A stretch of 17,456 nt of DNA, from NCBI GenBank assembly GCA_937916415.1, contig CALGGH010000026.1:1-17456 (forward strand), in the 5' to 3' direction. This DNA is from an uncultured Lachnospiraceae bacterium (GTDB lineage: Bacteria > Bacillota > Clostridia > Lachnospirales > Lachnospiraceae). Below are positions 16,449 to 17,456 of this stretch, piece by piece; within the stretch, counting starts at the first letter, position 1; each line of letters opens with the position of its first letter. A model generated the notes under the pieces. It made no database searches. It saw only the letters and a list, made by a program, of their open reading frames with translations, and was not told the origin of the DNA. The translations under genes were made by a program, and so were the position numbers.

Positions 16449-16496
16449 ATACCATATCTTGACAGAATGAACTTGCCAGACTACAATATCTTGTAG
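16449..16496 (+). promoter_or_regulatory. nrdD promoter with two NrdR boxes
   Basis: A consensus promoter TTGACA (16459-16464), 17-base spacer, TACAAT (16482-16487) is overlapped by two NrdR-type boxes. Box 1 (16481-16496) is CTACAATATCTTGTAG, a near-perfect palindrome close to the known consensus ACACWATATNTTGTGT. Box 2 (16449-16464) is the weaker ATACCATATCTTGACA. Their shared ATATCTTG cores are exactly 32 bases apart, about three helical turns, the standard spacing of tandem NrdR boxes. One box covers the -35 and the other the -10 region, so NrdR binding should block RNA polymerase. Confidence 0.88.
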
Positions 16497-16498
16497 TT

Positions 16499-16560
16499 GC
16501 CTCTCTGAGACTTGGATTACATAACTACTGCAAAACTTTTCTTTCAAGAGGCTTGTAACC
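16499..16560 (+). promoter_or_regulatory. Possible structured 5' leader of nrdD
   Basis: In the ~105-base leader, GCCTCT (16499-16504) is complementary to AGAGGC (16547-16552), and GG(A)TTACA (16514-16521) to TGTAACC (16554-16560). The order A-B-A'-B' is that of a pseudoknot, or of two competing hairpins. The linkers (9, 25 and 1 bases) make simultaneous formation sterically demanding. No known riboswitch class is recognised. Confidence 0.3.
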
Positions 16561-16599
16561 ATAGTTTTTCATAAATAAATTCATTGTGAGGACGTAGTC

Positions 16600-17431
16600 G
16601 TGAAGATTATCAAAAGAAGCGGCGCTGAGGTTGAGTTTGACCAGCATAAGATCATCGTCGCCATCAACAAGGCAAATGACAGCGTGAATGAGTCCCGGAA
16701 GCTGAGCACTGAGGAGATACAGGAGATCGCGGATGCGGTCATGCTGTCATGCGGGGAGATGTGCAGATCCGCCAACGTGGAGGAGATCCAGGACATGGTG
16801 GAGAATCAGCTCATGAAATACCGCGCATATGAGATGGCGCGTAATTACATTACCTACAGATACAGGCATGCGCTGGCCCGTAAGTCCAATTCTACCGATG
16901 ATCAGATACTCAGCCTGCTCGAGTGCAACAACGAGGAGGTTAAGCAGGAGAATTCCAACAAGAATCCCGTGGTCAATTCCGTACAGAGGGATTACATGGC
17001 CGGAGAAGTCAGCAAGGACATCACCAAGAGGCTTCTTCTGCCCGAGGACGTGGTTGAGGCTCATGAAAAAGGCATAATCCATTTCCATGATTCCGACTAT
17101 TTCGCACAGCACATGCATAACTGCTGCCTGGTCAACTTAGAGGACATGCTTCAGAATGGAACATGTATTTCTGAGACAAAGATAGATACACCTAGAAGTT
17201 TCTATACAGCATGTAACATTACTACTCAGATAGTAGCACAGGTTGCATCTAACCAGTACGGTGGACAGTCATTCTCTTTGGCGCACTTGGCACCATTCGT
17301 TCAAGTTTCAAGAGAGAAGATTAGAAAAGAAGTTTTGGCTGAGAGTGAAGAAATTGGATTGTCATACACTGACGAGCAGGTTTCTGAAATCACTGAGAAG
17401 AGATTAAAAGAAGAAATCAATCGTGGTATTC
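16600..17431 (+). CDS. nrdD: Anaerobic ribonucleoside-triphosphate reductase NrdD, 5' part
   Basis: First 277 codons of a ~700-aa class III ribonucleotide reductase, the glycyl-radical enzyme that makes dNTPs without oxygen, activated by NrdG. It starts at GTG 16600 with GAGG (16588-16591) 8 bases upstream. Residues ~1-90 form the ATP-cone allosteric domain (IIKRSGAEVEFDQHKI, YEMARNYITYRYRHAL). The catalytic domain begins with NPVVNSVQRDYMAGEVSKDI, LLPEDVVEAHEKGIIHFHDSDY and HNCCLVNLEDML, all standard NrdD sequence, then QIVAQVASNQYGG. The glycyl-radical C-terminus lies beyond the contig. Codon use changes sharply from 17137 onward: CTG, GTC, TCC and AGG give way to TTG/TTA, GTT, TCT/TCA and AGA. 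GC is 39% in the last 300 bases before position 17431 against 50% in the 300 before that, while the protein stays in frame. The adapter truncates the frame at 17432. Confidence 0.93.
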
Positions 17432-17456
17432 AGATCGGAAGAGCGTCGTGTAGGGA
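17432..17456 (-). other. Illumina TruSeq adapter remnant, reverse complement
   Basis: The last 25 bases, starting AGATCGGAAGAGCGTCGTGT, are the reverse complement of the adapter end found at 1-42. The final residues that can be translated after codon 277 of nrdD (IGRASCR) are adapter, not protein. Confidence 0.98.

Overview
This 17.5 kb window looks like a metagenome-assembled contig from a low-to-mid GC Gram-positive anaerobe of the Clostridia, probably Lachnospiraceae. Supporting signs are the Clostridia-style LigA, an oxygen-sensitive class III ribonucleotide reductase, large Ig-like/WG-repeat secreted proteins, the AAA-ATPase-like/PD-(D/E)XK family, strong AGGAGG-type ribosome binding sites and vegetative TTGACA/TATAAT promoters. 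Both ends carry Illumina TruSeq adapter sequence (1-42 and 17432-17456), so they are library artefacts. The last ~300 bases of genuine sequence also change abruptly in codon use inside one gene, which suggests a chimeric join.

Layout, left to right. (i) 43-853: 3' part of an AAA-ATPase-like/PD-(D/E)XK protein, disrupted near the contig end. (ii) 921-1188: a promoter, a multi-hairpin region and a terminator that together look like a free-standing small RNA I do not recognise. (iii) 1322-5688: two secreted proteins built from PPC-like, BIG2/Ig-like and WG-like repeats. The second has lost its ATG and carries a frameshift. (iv) 5735-8027: a C-terminally truncated MocR-type regulator diverging from a pyridoxamine/pyridoxal kinase, with direct repeats between them that could be the operator. 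(v) 8047-11727: a signalling operon of REC-degenerate GGDEF-EAL protein, stand-alone Hpt protein and a six-TM chemoreceptor, preceded by a three-segment repeat able to form alternative hairpins. (vi) 11724-14240: two rRNA modification genes, RsmF-like m5C methyltransferase (4-base overlap with the chemoreceptor) and RluF-like pseudouridine synthase, separated by a repeat-rich gap with a degenerate palindromic intergenic repeat. (vii) 14389-16359: ligA. (viii) 16449-17431: 5' part of nrdD behind a textbook NrdR-controlled promoter.

Functional connections. The REC-EAL protein and Hpt protein need a phosphodonor kinase that is not in the window. They probably link a phosphorelay and/or chemotaxis input to c-di-GMP breakdown. 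The MocR/kinase pair fits vitamin B6 control, although the regulator lacks the PLP-binding lysine. The two NrdR boxes on the nrdD core promoter predict repression when dNTP supply is sufficient. No CRISPR array, tRNA, rRNA, transposase or defence island was found. The most novel-looking signals are the unidentified RNA (957-1188), the switchable repeat leader (8052-8129) and the nrdD leader fold (16499-16560).
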